Origin: Clostridiales bacterium
GTDB lineage: Bacteria > Bacillota > Clostridia > Lachnospirales > Lachnospiraceae
DNA length: 64,000 nt
Assembly (NCBI GenBank): GCA_021202925.1
Contig: JAJQCD010000009.1
Span: 28,747-92,746 of the forward strand
Reading direction: 5' to 3'
How positions within the stretch are numbered: the stretch's first letter is position 1; the number at the start of each line of letters is the position of its first letter. Positions 18,659-26,419 of this stretch are shown here, in pieces. The notes beneath the pieces were generated by a model. That model saw nothing but the letters and a program-made list of their open reading frames with translations, did no database searches and had not been told where the DNA came from. Position numbers and translations under genes: made by a program.

Positions 18659-18686
18659 TTATAGCCTTATTCTTCCTCTTTGTCAA
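18658..18686 (-). promoter_or_regulatory. Promoter of ilvD and the AEC transporter gene
   Basis: On the minus strand a perfect TTGACA (18686-18681) and a perfect TATAAT (18663-18658) are 17 bp apart, about 80 bp before the ilvD ATG. The predicted start falls in the operator pair. Confidence 0.8.
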
Positions 18687-18768
18687 CAGAAAAGTGAACG
18701 CAAAAAAATAAAGAGGAGCTCCAGGTTCCTCTTTATCCGTTTCTTCTGTATTTTCCTGTTTTCCCGTT

Positions 18769-19446
18769 TCACATTTCCGAAGACTTCAATTTCCCCAGCA
18801 CATTCAGCGTACTCAGCCAGTTTTCTCTCATATACTCCTTTGCTGACGCCAGATTGCTCTCTTCGAGCGCAGCAATAATCCGTTGATGCTCCTCGACGGA
18901 ATTGGAATCATCGTCCGTAATACAACTGTAAAAAAGATTCTCGATCCGACGAATATGATTTTCCAGCGTATCCTCAAATTCTGTCAGGAAATGGTTGTCC
19001 GCCAGTTTAAGAAATGTCTGGTGAAATTCCTGATCATAAATGCTGGAATTCCGGACATCCTTCTTTTTCGTTGCACCCGCAAACCGTTCATTAATCTTTT
19101 TCAGATTTTCGATCACCTGTGGCGTAATCCCCGGATAAGAAAATTCCACCGCCAGTGCATGAAGTTCCGCCATAATTTTATAGATTGAAAATGCTCCGTC
19201 CAGATCAATTGGCGCCACACGGGTCTCTTTTCCTGGATAAACATTAACCAGCTTCTGATCCGCCAGCATCTGCACCGCTTCCCGCACCGGCGTCCGGCTG
19301 ACTTCAAAATACTGGGAAATTTCCTGATCCGAAATTTTCTCCTCCGGCTTTAAGGTTCCCTCTACGATCCATTTCCTCAGTTCTATGTAAACACGCTCCT
19401 TGGCGGTCTTTGGGGTCTCCTCCAATGGTTTCTGTGGAATCGGCAT
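18769..19446 (-). CDS. GntR family transcriptional regulator, FCD domain
   Basis: A 225-residue regulator. The winged helix (residues about 12-80) carries YFEVSRTPVREAVQMLADQ; the FCD domain carries the metal-ligand pattern D-x3-H in YDQEFHQTFLKL and His in VEEHQRIIAAL, while the place of the last usual His reads YMRENWLSTL. It lies between ilvD and ridA. The palindrome TGCRATATATCGCA occurs at its own promoter and at both neighbouring promoters, which strongly suggests it represses all three. The effector is unknown; substrates or products of DpaL, IlvD or the hydrolase are candidates. Confidence 0.88.
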   Translation of the reverse strand: MPIPQKPLEETPKTAKERVYIELRKWIVEGTLKPEEKISDQEISQYFEVSRTPVREAVQMLADQKLVNVYPGKETRVAPIDLDGAFSIYKIMAELHALAVEFSYPGITPQVIENLKKINERFAGATKKKDVRNSSIYDQEFHQTFLKLADNHFLTEFEDTLENHIRRIENLFYSCITDDDSNSVEEHQRIIAALEESNLASAKEYMRENWLSTLNVLGKLKSSEM

Positions 19447-19516
19447 AATTTTTCTCCCTTTCTAAGTCCTTCCTCATTCGATCACAACAGTCAAACTGTC
19501 TGTATCTGTCTCCTGT

Positions 19517-19554
19517 ATTATAACTCGCAAAAATCAAAAATGCAATATATCGCG
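19517..19554 (-). promoter_or_regulatory. GntR promoter with operator over the -35
   Basis: On the minus strand TATAAT (19522-19517) is preceded, 17 bp away, by a poor -35 TTGCAT (19545-19540). The operator copy TGCAATATATCGCG (19541-19554) covers that -35, which suggests autoregulation. Confidence 0.55.
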
Positions 19555-19589
19555 TACAGGTGATCGGAACAAATTTTTTCATATTTCTC

Positions 19590-19618
19590 TTGACAATCCT
19601 CTCATTGCTCTTTATAAT
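19590..19618 (+). promoter_or_regulatory. Promoter of ridA-dpaL-M20-AEC-nhaC
   Basis: A perfect TTGACA (19590-19595) and a perfect TATAAT (19613-19618) are 17 bp apart. Transcription would start near 19625, inside the operator array. Confidence 0.82.
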
Positions 19619-19659
19619 ACGATATATCAAGTGCAATATATCGCATGCAGTATATTGTA
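19618..19659. promoter_or_regulatory. Three tandem 14-bp operator sites at the ridA promoter
   Basis: Three head-to-tail 14-bp units: TACGATATATCAAG (19618-19631), TGCAATATATCGCA (19632-19645) and TGCAGTATATTGTA (19646-19659). The middle one is closest to the palindrome at the ilvD promoter. The array runs from the last base of the -10 across the start site, so bound GntR would block initiation. Confidence 0.72.
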
Positions 19660-19705
19660 GAAGGATGCTCAGGTAACAAATTTCAACAAAAAGGAGGAGA
19701 TTCAC

Positions 19706-20083
19706 ATGAATCAAAACGTATTTACCGAGGATGCTCCCAAAGCAATCGGCCCCTACTCTCAGGGAATTCGCGGCGGCTCCACACTTTATGTGTCTGGACA
19801 GCTCCCGATCGACCCAAAGACCGGTGTTTTCCCATCCGACAATATTGCGGATCAGACAAAAATGTCTCTGGAAAATGTCGGCGCAATCCTGAAAGCCGCC
19901 GGATATGATTTCAACGATGTCGTCAAGACCACCGTATTACTGGACGACATTCAGGACTTCGGCGCCATGAATGCCGTCTACGGAACCTATTTTTCGGAGC
20001 CCTATCCCGCGAGAGCTGCTTTCGAAGTTGGAAAACTCCCGAAGAATGCAAAGGTTGAAATCGAAGTAGTGGCAGTAAAATAA
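19706..20083 (+). CDS. ridA: RidA family enamine/imine deaminase
   Basis: A 125-residue trimeric enzyme that hydrolyses reactive 2-aminoacrylate and related enamines to 2-keto acids and ammonia. Family signatures are APKAIGPYSQGI (10-21), LYVSGQLPIDP (27-37) and the C-terminal YPARAAFEV with the carboxylate-binding Arg103. AAGGAGGAG precedes the ATG. It is the first gene of an operon whose second gene, dpaL, is a PLP lyase that releases 2-aminoacrylate. The pairing makes local detoxification of this enamine the likely job. Confidence 0.95.
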   Translation: MNQNVFTEDAPKAIGPYSQGIRGGSTLYVSGQLPIDPKTGVFPSDNIADQTKMSLENVGAILKAAGYDFNDVVKTTVLLDDIQDFGAMNAVYGTYFSEPYPARAAFEVGKLPKNAKVEIEVVAVK

Positions 20084-20100
20084 TTCGAGCGAGGTATGAT

Positions 20101-21324
20101 ATGAATGAAAGTATGAAACTGGTTCATTTTTCTGACAAAGACAGAAACACAAACGAAAAAACGTCTGGTGTTTCTTTTGGCGTTAAGGAAGCCAAGCAGG
20201 CAATCCGTTATCACGAAGCCTTTCCCGGTTACAGTCAGACACCGCTCGCAGACCTCTCCACCCTTGCAAAAGAAGTTGGCGTAGATGGAATCTACGTAAA
20301 GGACGAAAGCTACCGGTTTGGCCTGAATGCGTTTAAAGGACTTGGCGGAAGCTATTGCATCGGACGCTACATTGCGAATCAGCTCGGCATCGATATCAGT
20401 GAACTTTCCTATGAGAAGATCACCAGCGAGGAGAGTAAAAAGAAGATCGGTGAACTCACCTTCGTCACCGCTACCGATGGAAACCATGGAAGGGGCATCG
20501 CCTGGACCGCACATATACTCGGCCAGAAAGCTGTCGTCTTCATGCCAAAGGGAAGCGCTCAGGAACGCCTGCAAAACATCCGTGCCCTCGGCGCAGATGC
20601 CTCTATCACGGAGCTCAACTACGATCAGACCGTAGCCTATGCCGCGGAATGTGAAAAGAAATATGGCTGGGTTCTGGTTCAGGATACCGCATGGGATGGA
20701 TATGAGACGATTCCAGGCTGGATCATGCAGGGTTATACCACCATGGCCTATGAAGCGGTACGACAGCTTGGCGAAGTAAAGCCGACTCACATTTTTCTCC
20801 AGGCCGGTGTCGGCGCCATGTCCGGAGCGCTGACCGGATTCTTCGCCGATTACTATGGGAAAGAAGATATGCCTGTCATCACAATCGTTGAACCGACCAA
20901 AGCGGACTGCATCTACCGCACCGCCGAAGCAAATGACGGAACCCTTCATATTGTCGAAGGCAATATGAATACGATTATGGCCGGTCTCGCATGCGGTGTT
21001 CCCTGCACAATCGGATGGGACGTGCTTTCAAGATACGCAAGCAATTTTGCTGCAATTCCGGATTGCATCGCGGCAGAGGGGATGCGAATTCTTGGCAATC
21101 CGTTGGGAACCGACACCAGAGTCATTTCCGGGGAAAGCGGCGCATCCACCTTTGGATTTGCGATGGAAGTGCTGCGTAACCCGTCTTACGAAGATTTTAA
21201 AAAGCAACTGAAAATCGACAGCAATTCCCGTCTTCTCTTCTTCTCCACCGAAGGAGATACCAACAGGGAAAATTACCGTAACATCGTATGGGACGGCAAA
21301 TACCCATCTCACACCGAGCGGTAA
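20101..21324 (+). CDS. dpaL: Diaminopropionate ammonia-lyase
   Basis: A 407-residue PLP enzyme (YgeX type) converting D- or L-2,3-diaminopropionate to pyruvate and two ammonia. The PLP lysine is Lys79 in LNAFKGLGGSY; the substrate/PLP region TDGNHGRGIAW and the long family-typical VFMPKGSAQERLQNIRALGA follow. The start has GAGG 6-7 bases away and lies 17 bp after ridA. As with E. coli ygeX-ygeY, the next gene is an M20 hydrolase, a conserved pairing. Related PLP lyases such as threonine dehydratase are less likely given length and motifs. Confidence 0.93.
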   Translation: MNESMKLVHFSDKDRNTNEKTSGVSFGVKEAKQAIRYHEAFPGYSQTPLADLSTLAKEVGVDGIYVKDESYRFGLNAFKGLGGSYCIGRYIANQLGIDISELSYEKITSEESKKKIGELTFVTATDGNHGRGIAWTAHILGQKAVVFMPKGSAQERLQNIRALGADASITELNYDQTVAYAAECEKKYGWVLVQDTAWDGYETIPGWIMQGYTTMAYEAVRQLGEVKPTHIFLQAGVGAMSGALTGFFADYYGKEDMPVITIVEPTKADCIYRTAEANDGTLHIVEGNMNTIMAGLACGVPCTIGWDVLSRYASNFAAIPDCIAAEGMRILGNPLGTDTRVISGESGASTFGFAMEVLRNPSYEDFKKQLKIDSNSRLLFFSTEGDTNRENYRNIVWDGKYPSHTER

Positions 21325-21369
21325 CGGATAAAACAATAAACAAAAATAGAAAGAGAAGGATTTCAAACC

Positions 21370-22542
21370 ATGAAAAATCAATATTATGAGGATGTCTGCC
21401 GGTTTATTGACGATCACAGAGACGAGATCATCGAAAAATGGAAACAGTTTGTCAATCTGGAGGGTCACTATGACGAAAAGGAAAACGTCGAAAAGGCACA
21501 GGCATGGTTCCGTCATGAACTGGAGGAGACCGGTTTCCGCACCTGGACAGTAGAGTCAAGACCGGATCGCTGCAGCGTGCTGCTTGGTATTCTCGGTGAG
21601 GATCGCCCAGGCAAACCGATTCTCTTTGGCGGCCATCTGGACACGGTTCATCCGAAGGGCAGCTTTGGAAAGGAAAATCCCTTCCATATTGAGGATGGCA
21701 AAGCCTTCGGTCCCGGTGTACTGGATATGAAAGGTGGCCTTGTGATGGCACTCTACATCACCAAGGCTCTGCAGTCGCTGAATTTTGACAGAAATCCTAT
21801 CAAATTTGTCGTTGCAGGAGAAGAAGAAGGCGACCATGTAGGAACCGACGTTGATCTTCTCTACACAGAGGAAAGTAAAGGCGCACTCTGCGCATTCAAC
21901 ATGGAAACCGGCCACATTACAAACAGCCTGTGTGTAGGCCGCAAGACCCAGTATACCTTCTTTGCAACCGTGCATGGAAAAGGCGGACACGCGGGAAATG
22001 AGTTCACCAAAGGTCACAACGCACTCACGGAAGCGGTCTTAAAGATCAATGAGATGTTGAAATCCATTGACCTCGACAAGGGTACCACCGTCACCCCCAG
22101 CGTTATGCACTGTGGAAAGAATACCACCTCGATCCCGGATCTCTGCGAATTTGCGGTAGATGTCCGTATCATGAACCAGGCAGAGGGGCAGCGCGTGAAG
22201 GATGCTTTCGACGAGATCATGAATCATTCCTATGTGCCGGGTACCACAACAGAATACACGCTGGAATTTGCAAAGCTCCTCGAATTCGAGCCGAACGAAA
22301 AAATCCTCGGACTGTACGAATTTGTCAACAAAACTGCAGTAGACAATGGTTTTGAACCGTTTGGAAAGATCATCCTCGGCGGCGCCTCCGACACCGGCGC
22401 TATCGCCAGAGCCGATATTCCGGTTCTCTGTTCCTGTGGCGTAGTCGGCGAATTTAACCATAACATCCGCGAATATGCCGTTGTCGAATCCATGTTCAAC
22501 CGGGCAAAAATCTATACACTTGCCATTCTGGACATGAAATAA
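21370..22542 (+). CDS. M20 family metallohydrolase (YgeY/CPG2-like)
   Basis: A 390-residue zinc hydrolase of the M20 amidohydrolase/peptidase family. Metal and catalytic residues: His89 and Asp91 in GGHLDTVHPKG, Asp119 in GVLDMKGG, the Glu pair 151-152 in VVAGEEEGDH, and a late GGASDTGA. The dimerisation domain has VHGKGGHAG. Standing right after dpaL, as ygeY does after ygeX in E. coli, it probably releases diaminopropionate or a related amino acid from an N-acyl, carbamoyl or dipeptide form before DpaL acts. The exact substrate is unknown. No signal peptide, so cytoplasmic. Confidence 0.88.
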   Translation: MKNQYYEDVCRFIDDHRDEIIEKWKQFVNLEGHYDEKENVEKAQAWFRHELEETGFRTWTVESRPDRCSVLLGILGEDRPGKPILFGGHLDTVHPKGSFGKENPFHIEDGKAFGPGVLDMKGGLVMALYITKALQSLNFDRNPIKFVVAGEEEGDHVGTDVDLLYTEESKGALCAFNMETGHITNSLCVGRKTQYTFFATVHGKGGHAGNEFTKGHNALTEAVLKINEMLKSIDLDKGTTVTPSVMHCGKNTTSIPDLCEFAVDVRIMNQAEGQRVKDAFDEIMNHSYVPGTTTEYTLEFAKLLEFEPNEKILGLYEFVNKTAVDNGFEPFGKIILGGASDTGAIARADIPVLCSCGVVGEFNHNIREYAVVESMFNRAKIYTLAILDMK

Positions 22543-22577
22543 AACATGCTGACATGGGATACAAAGGAGGGTGAACG

Positions 22578-23495
22578 ATGCTGGTATTTATTCTGATCAA
22601 ACAGATTATCATCATGGCGCTTTTAGCAGGAGTCGGATTGGTCTTATGCAGGAAAGGGCTGCTTTCACCCTCCGGAACCAAAGATCTGGGAGGCATTCTT
22701 CTGAAGGTTGTCATTCCGTGTGTAATCGTCAAATCCTACCTCGTGGATTTCTCACAGGAACGATTCAACGGACTGATTGTCTCAGCCGGACTGGCGCTCA
22801 CCGGATTCATTCTGGCAATGCTGATTTCCTGGATTGTCTATGGGAAACGTCGTCCAATCGAGAATTTCGCCGCATCCTTCTGCAATGCCGGATTCATCGG
22901 CATTCCTCTGGTACAGGCGGTTGTTGGCGAGGAAGGCGTCTTCTACGTCGCGATTTCCATTGCGTTGCTGAACCTGTTTCAGTGGACCTATGGCGTCTAT
23001 GTCATCACCGACTGCAAGGATGCCATCTCACTGAAAACAATTGCCCGCAATCCAGTCGTGATTGCAATTGTCATCGGACTGGTACTGTTTCTGACGCCGA
23101 TACAGGTTCCGGAAATTCTGGTCAGTACGCTTGGATATATCGCGGGTATGAATACACCGGTTGCGATGCTCCTTATGGGAACCTACATGGCCCGGCTGTC
23201 CATCGGTAAAATTCTGGGAGCAACAAGAGCCTACAGCTGTGTCCTGTTCCGTCTGATTGTGATTCCTGCCGTCATTCTGCTGATATACCGGATTCTGCCA
23301 GTATCCAATTATCAGGCGGTCATGACCTCCTATCTCGCAGCTATCACGCCGGTCGGAGCCAATATCTGTATCTTCGCGCAGCAGAATAACTGCGATTATG
23401 AATTAAGCGTCATTACCGTATGTCTGAGTACGATTCTGTCTGTGATTACCATACCAGTCCTGTTCATGGCGGCCCAGACAATATTAGTCCGATAA
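22578..23495 (+). CDS. AEC family transporter
   Basis: A 305-residue membrane protein with about ten helices, of the auxin efflux carrier-like family. The family pattern NAGFIGIPLVQAVVGEEGVFY is clear near residue 105. AAAGGAGGG precedes the ATG. It is the fourth gene of the ridA-dpaL operon and may move the amino acid, its acylated form or the acid released by the M20 enzyme. It is not a close copy of the AEC protein in the ilvD arm (15943-16884). Confidence 0.85.
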   Translation: MLVFILIKQIIIMALLAGVGLVLCRKGLLSPSGTKDLGGILLKVVIPCVIVKSYLVDFSQERFNGLIVSAGLALTGFILAMLISWIVYGKRRPIENFAASFCNAGFIGIPLVQAVVGEEGVFYVAISIALLNLFQWTYGVYVITDCKDAISLKTIARNPVVIAIVIGLVLFLTPIQVPEILVSTLGYIAGMNTPVAMLLMGTYMARLSIGKILGATRAYSCVLFRLIVIPAVILLIYRILPVSNYQAVMTSYLAAITPVGANICIFAQQNNCDYELSVITVCLSTILSVITIPVLFMAAQTILVR

Positions 23496-23533
23496 TAAAA
23501 ATTATTTGTAAAAAACAAGGGGGAAACTTATTT

Positions 23534-24955
23534 ATGGAACGAGAGAAAAAAACACCCACATTCGGGTACGCATTATTTGTCACGTTACTTGCCTTTGCAG
23601 TTATCATGATCCCGGCAGTATTTCTGGGCGCAAAAACACAGCCGCTTTTCCTGATCTCCTGGATCGTTTCCATTCCGTTCTGTATGCGGCTCGGATATAC
23701 TTATAAGGAGCTTCAGCAAGGACTCCTGGCCTACTGCGCCAAGTCACTGGTTCCGATGACGATTGTTCTCTGCGTCGGATCCCTGATCGGAACCTGGAAT
23801 GCCTGCGGAACCGTACCTATGATCACCAAGCTCGGCCTGATGACCATCAACCCGAAGTATTTCCTGGTAATCAGCTTCTTTATCTGTATTGTGTTTTCAC
23901 TGTTTACCGGTACATCCTTCGGAACCTGCGGCACTGCCGGCGTCGCGCTGATGGGTGTTGGTCTCTCCATGGGGCTGAATCCTCTGGTTATCGCGGCTCC
24001 CATCATCGGCGGTGCTTACTTTGGTGACGCGATCTCTCCCCTCTCCGACAGCACCAACTGTGCGGCAGGATCGGTAGGCGTCGATCTTTTTACCAGTATC
24101 GGTTATCAGGTATTTACCACTGCTCCGGCGGCATTGATCAGCGCAGCCATTTACCTGATCTGGGGCATGAATATTGATACCAGCAGCATTGACCTCAGCA
24201 GCATCAATGAGGTTATCGTCGGAATCGAAGCCAATTACAAGCTGGGTATCGTAACCCTGCTTCCCATGCTTGTTGTCCTGGTCATGCTTCTGAAGCGGAT
24301 TCCGTCTATCCCCTCTATCCTCTGCGGCAGCATCTCCGGTCTGCTTGTCGCATGGCTGTATCAGGGACAGAGCTTAAAAAGTGTCATTCTCAGCATGTGG
24401 AGCGGATATACGCTGGAGTCCGACAATACCTTTATTGCCACGATCTTCAGCCGCGGTGGTATCACAAGCATGCAGGGAACCGCGTTTCTGTTCATCTTCG
24501 CCTTCGGGCTCTTTGGCATCCTGAGTACCGCCGGCATTATCGACAAAGTCGTAGAGCCTTTAATGAAGCGGGTAACCGGCCGCCTGAGCGGCACCATCTG
24601 TACGGTCATTCTTGGCTTTATTGCCAATGCCACCTCTGCATCCGGCAACTTCTCCTTCGTATTTACCGGCAACCTGATGACGCCGATTTACGAAAGAAAC
24701 AATCTGAACAAATGGGACCTGACCCGCGCGATGTCGGTTGGCTGCCTTCTGAGCGGACTCCTGATTCCCTGGAACTCCAACCCGCTGACTGTAACCGGCT
24801 TCCTCGGAGTCGAAGCAGCAGACATGCTTCCATATATGTTCACCCCCATCATCACCTGTGCTGTGCTTCTCTTCTTTACGAGTACAAACATCGACAAGAA
24901 GTTTTCAAAGCTTGCAAGGGAAACCGGGGAACAGCAGAAAAATTATTCAAATTAG
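23534..24955 (+). CDS. NhaC family sodium:proton antiporter or amino-acid exchanger
   Basis: A 473-residue membrane protein of the NhaC/ion-transporter superfamily. Typical features are SLFTGTSFGTCGTAGVALMGVG, AAPIIGGAYFGDAISPLSDSTN and the late LIPWNSNPLTVTGFLG. NhaC proteins exchange Na+/H+, and some relatives exchange organic substrates (malate/lactate). In an amino-acid catabolic operon it may import the substrate. The start at 23534 replaces a longer reading that overlaps the previous gene. A strong hairpin follows. Confidence 0.88.
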   Translation: MEREKKTPTFGYALFVTLLAFAVIMIPAVFLGAKTQPLFLISWIVSIPFCMRLGYTYKELQQGLLAYCAKSLVPMTIVLCVGSLIGTWNACGTVPMITKLGLMTINPKYFLVISFFICIVFSLFTGTSFGTCGTAGVALMGVGLSMGLNPLVIAAPIIGGAYFGDAISPLSDSTNCAAGSVGVDLFTSIGYQVFTTAPAALISAAIYLIWGMNIDTSSIDLSSINEVIVGIEANYKLGIVTLLPMLVVLVMLLKRIPSIPSILCGSISGLLVAWLYQGQSLKSVILSMWSGYTLESDNTFIATIFSRGGITSMQGTAFLFIFAFGLFGILSTAGIIDKVVEPLMKRVTGRLSGTICTVILGFIANATSASGNFSFVFTGNLMTPIYERNNLNKWDLTRAMSVGCLLSGLLIPWNSNPLTVTGFLGVEAADMLPYMFTPIITCAVLLFFTSTNIDKKFSKLARETGEQQKNYSN

Positions 24956-24965
24956 TTTATGATGA

Positions 24966-25005
24966 AGGAGTACCCGGCCATTCTTTGGGATGGCCGGGTA
25001 CTCCT
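24966..25005 (+). terminator. 16-bp hairpin ending the ridA-nhaC operon
   Basis: AGGAGTACCCGGCCAT (24966-24981) pairs perfectly with 24990-25005 around an 8-nt loop, 10 bp after the nhaC stop. No T-run follows, so it may act as a factor-assisted terminator or 3' stabiliser for both convergent genes. Confidence 0.6.
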
Positions 25006-25074
25006 GCGTGATAGCACTGCCGTTTACGATCTCAATGTGAAGGAATACCTGAAGTCTCTCGCCTGCCCATCCAC

Positions 25075-26223
25075 TCAGCGGATCGTCTGATCCCCGTCCT
25101 TCGTGCAGTAATGCTTCTGCACCTGCAGCTTCTGCATCCATTCCTTCGTCTCTGGCGTCCGGTATGCGCCGCCCTCATTGTCCCAGAGCCATTGCGGACA
25201 GGGCCAGAGACAGACAGACGGGGCGATGGCCTGATAGACGTCTTCCTCCACACCGTTTTGTCCGTGATGCGCCATCTGCACCAGATCTGATTTCAGATCG
25301 CCGTTCGTCTCCGCAAGCAGCCACTCGCCGCCCAACTTCTGCAGATCCCCCAGAAACAGGATCGAAACGTCGTTCACGACCATGCGGTAGGCGATGGAAG
25401 CATCGTTGCCATCCCGTTCACCGACATGCTCCGCATCCGGCTCATAGCGGTCATTCATGACCGTCACCGTCACATCGTCAATGGTGATGACGTCGCCCTT
25501 TGCGACTGTCTGTCGCTTTTCTGCGGGAATCTCATCCAGGTAACTGAGAATCGATCCCGCTGTACCGATATCGCCGAGTTCATGCACCATGTACCAGTCC
25601 AGATCGGCAAAATTATAATAGATATGGTCGATCGTAATCCCCGTATCCGTGCCCTCGTATTCCTCCGTCAGGAGTTTGAGCAGAGCGCCTACATGATCGG
25701 TATGCGCGTGGGTCAGAAACCAGGCGCTGACACGGCCACCGCGCGCGCGAATGTTCTCCATCAGATAATCGCCGTCCTCCCAGCGCCCGCCATCCACAAC
25801 AATCAGACTGCCCGCCGCCGTCTCCAGGAGAAAGGACATCATCTGCCCCTCCGTCCGGGAGGCCAGCATGGTGAGCGTCGCTCCGCCAAGCATGGGAATG
25901 TCGTCCCGCTCTGACTCCGGCTTCTCTCCCTCTGTGATGATCTCTGTGGCAAACGCATCGCCAGTTTCTCCATCCGACTCTGTAATCGCCGCATCATCCA
26001 CTGCCGTTTCCGTATTTGTTGCCGCCACAGCAACCGTTCGCTCTGCGAAGATCCCCTCCCCCGCCTGCCTGCCGAACCGTGTGCCGATACAGACCATTCC
26101 CGCTCCAGCCAAAAGCAGTGCCGCCAAAAGCAATCCTGCTTGGACTGGCACTCTTTTCCCTCTCCGTCCCGCGCGTCTCCGGCTGCGCCCTCTGTTTTGC
26201 CGGTCTCTCATCCTGTCTCCCAT
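25075..26223 (-). CDS. Membrane-anchored MBL-fold hydrolase (ComEC C-terminal-like)
   Basis: A 382-residue protein with an Arg-rich N-terminus, one membrane helix (AGLLLAALLLAGAGMVCI), then an exported metallo-beta-lactamase-fold domain with LTHAHTDHVGALLKLL and a later LVQMAHHGQNGV, as in ComEC/Rec2-type extracellular nuclease-like domains. Substrate unknown. Two starts are possible: ATG 26223 has AGGAG 10 bases upstream and is chosen; ATG 26253 would add ten residues but has a poor site. It is convergent with nhaC and divergent from the BCCT transporter, apparently a single gene. Confidence 0.83.
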   Translation of the reverse strand: MGDRMRDRQNRGRSRRRAGRRGKRVPVQAGLLLAALLLAGAGMVCIGTRFGRQAGEGIFAERTVAVAATNTETAVDDAAITESDGETGDAFATEIITEGEKPESERDDIPMLGGATLTMLASRTEGQMMSFLLETAAGSLIVVDGGRWEDGDYLMENIRARGGRVSAWFLTHAHTDHVGALLKLLTEEYEGTDTGITIDHIYYNFADLDWYMVHELGDIGTAGSILSYLDEIPAEKRQTVAKGDVITIDDVTVTVMNDRYEPDAEHVGERDGNDASIAYRMVVNDVSILFLGDLQKLGGEWLLAETNGDLKSDLVQMAHHGQNGVEEDVYQAIAPSVCLWPCPQWLWDNEGGAYRTPETKEWMQKLQVQKHYCTKDGDQTIR

Positions 26224-26324
26224 ATATCCTGTACTCCTGCTCTCGTCATTCATCCCGCCGTCTCATCATACCAGAAATCTGCCCGTTCGGATACCCTCTT
26301 CATAAAATCGCAAACAAATTCTTC

Positions 26325-26353
26325 TTGCAATTTCTCCCACATCATGATACGAT
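26325..26353 (+). promoter_or_regulatory. Promoter of the BCCT transporter
   Basis: TTGCAA (26325-26330) and TACGAT (26348-26353) are 17 bp apart, about 65 bp before the ATG at 26420. Confidence 0.5.
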
Positions 26354-26419
26354 GTTCAGGAAATTATTTATTTCAATATTTTTGAACACGGCTGTTGCCG
26401 TGGCCGGAGGTGCCCGTAC

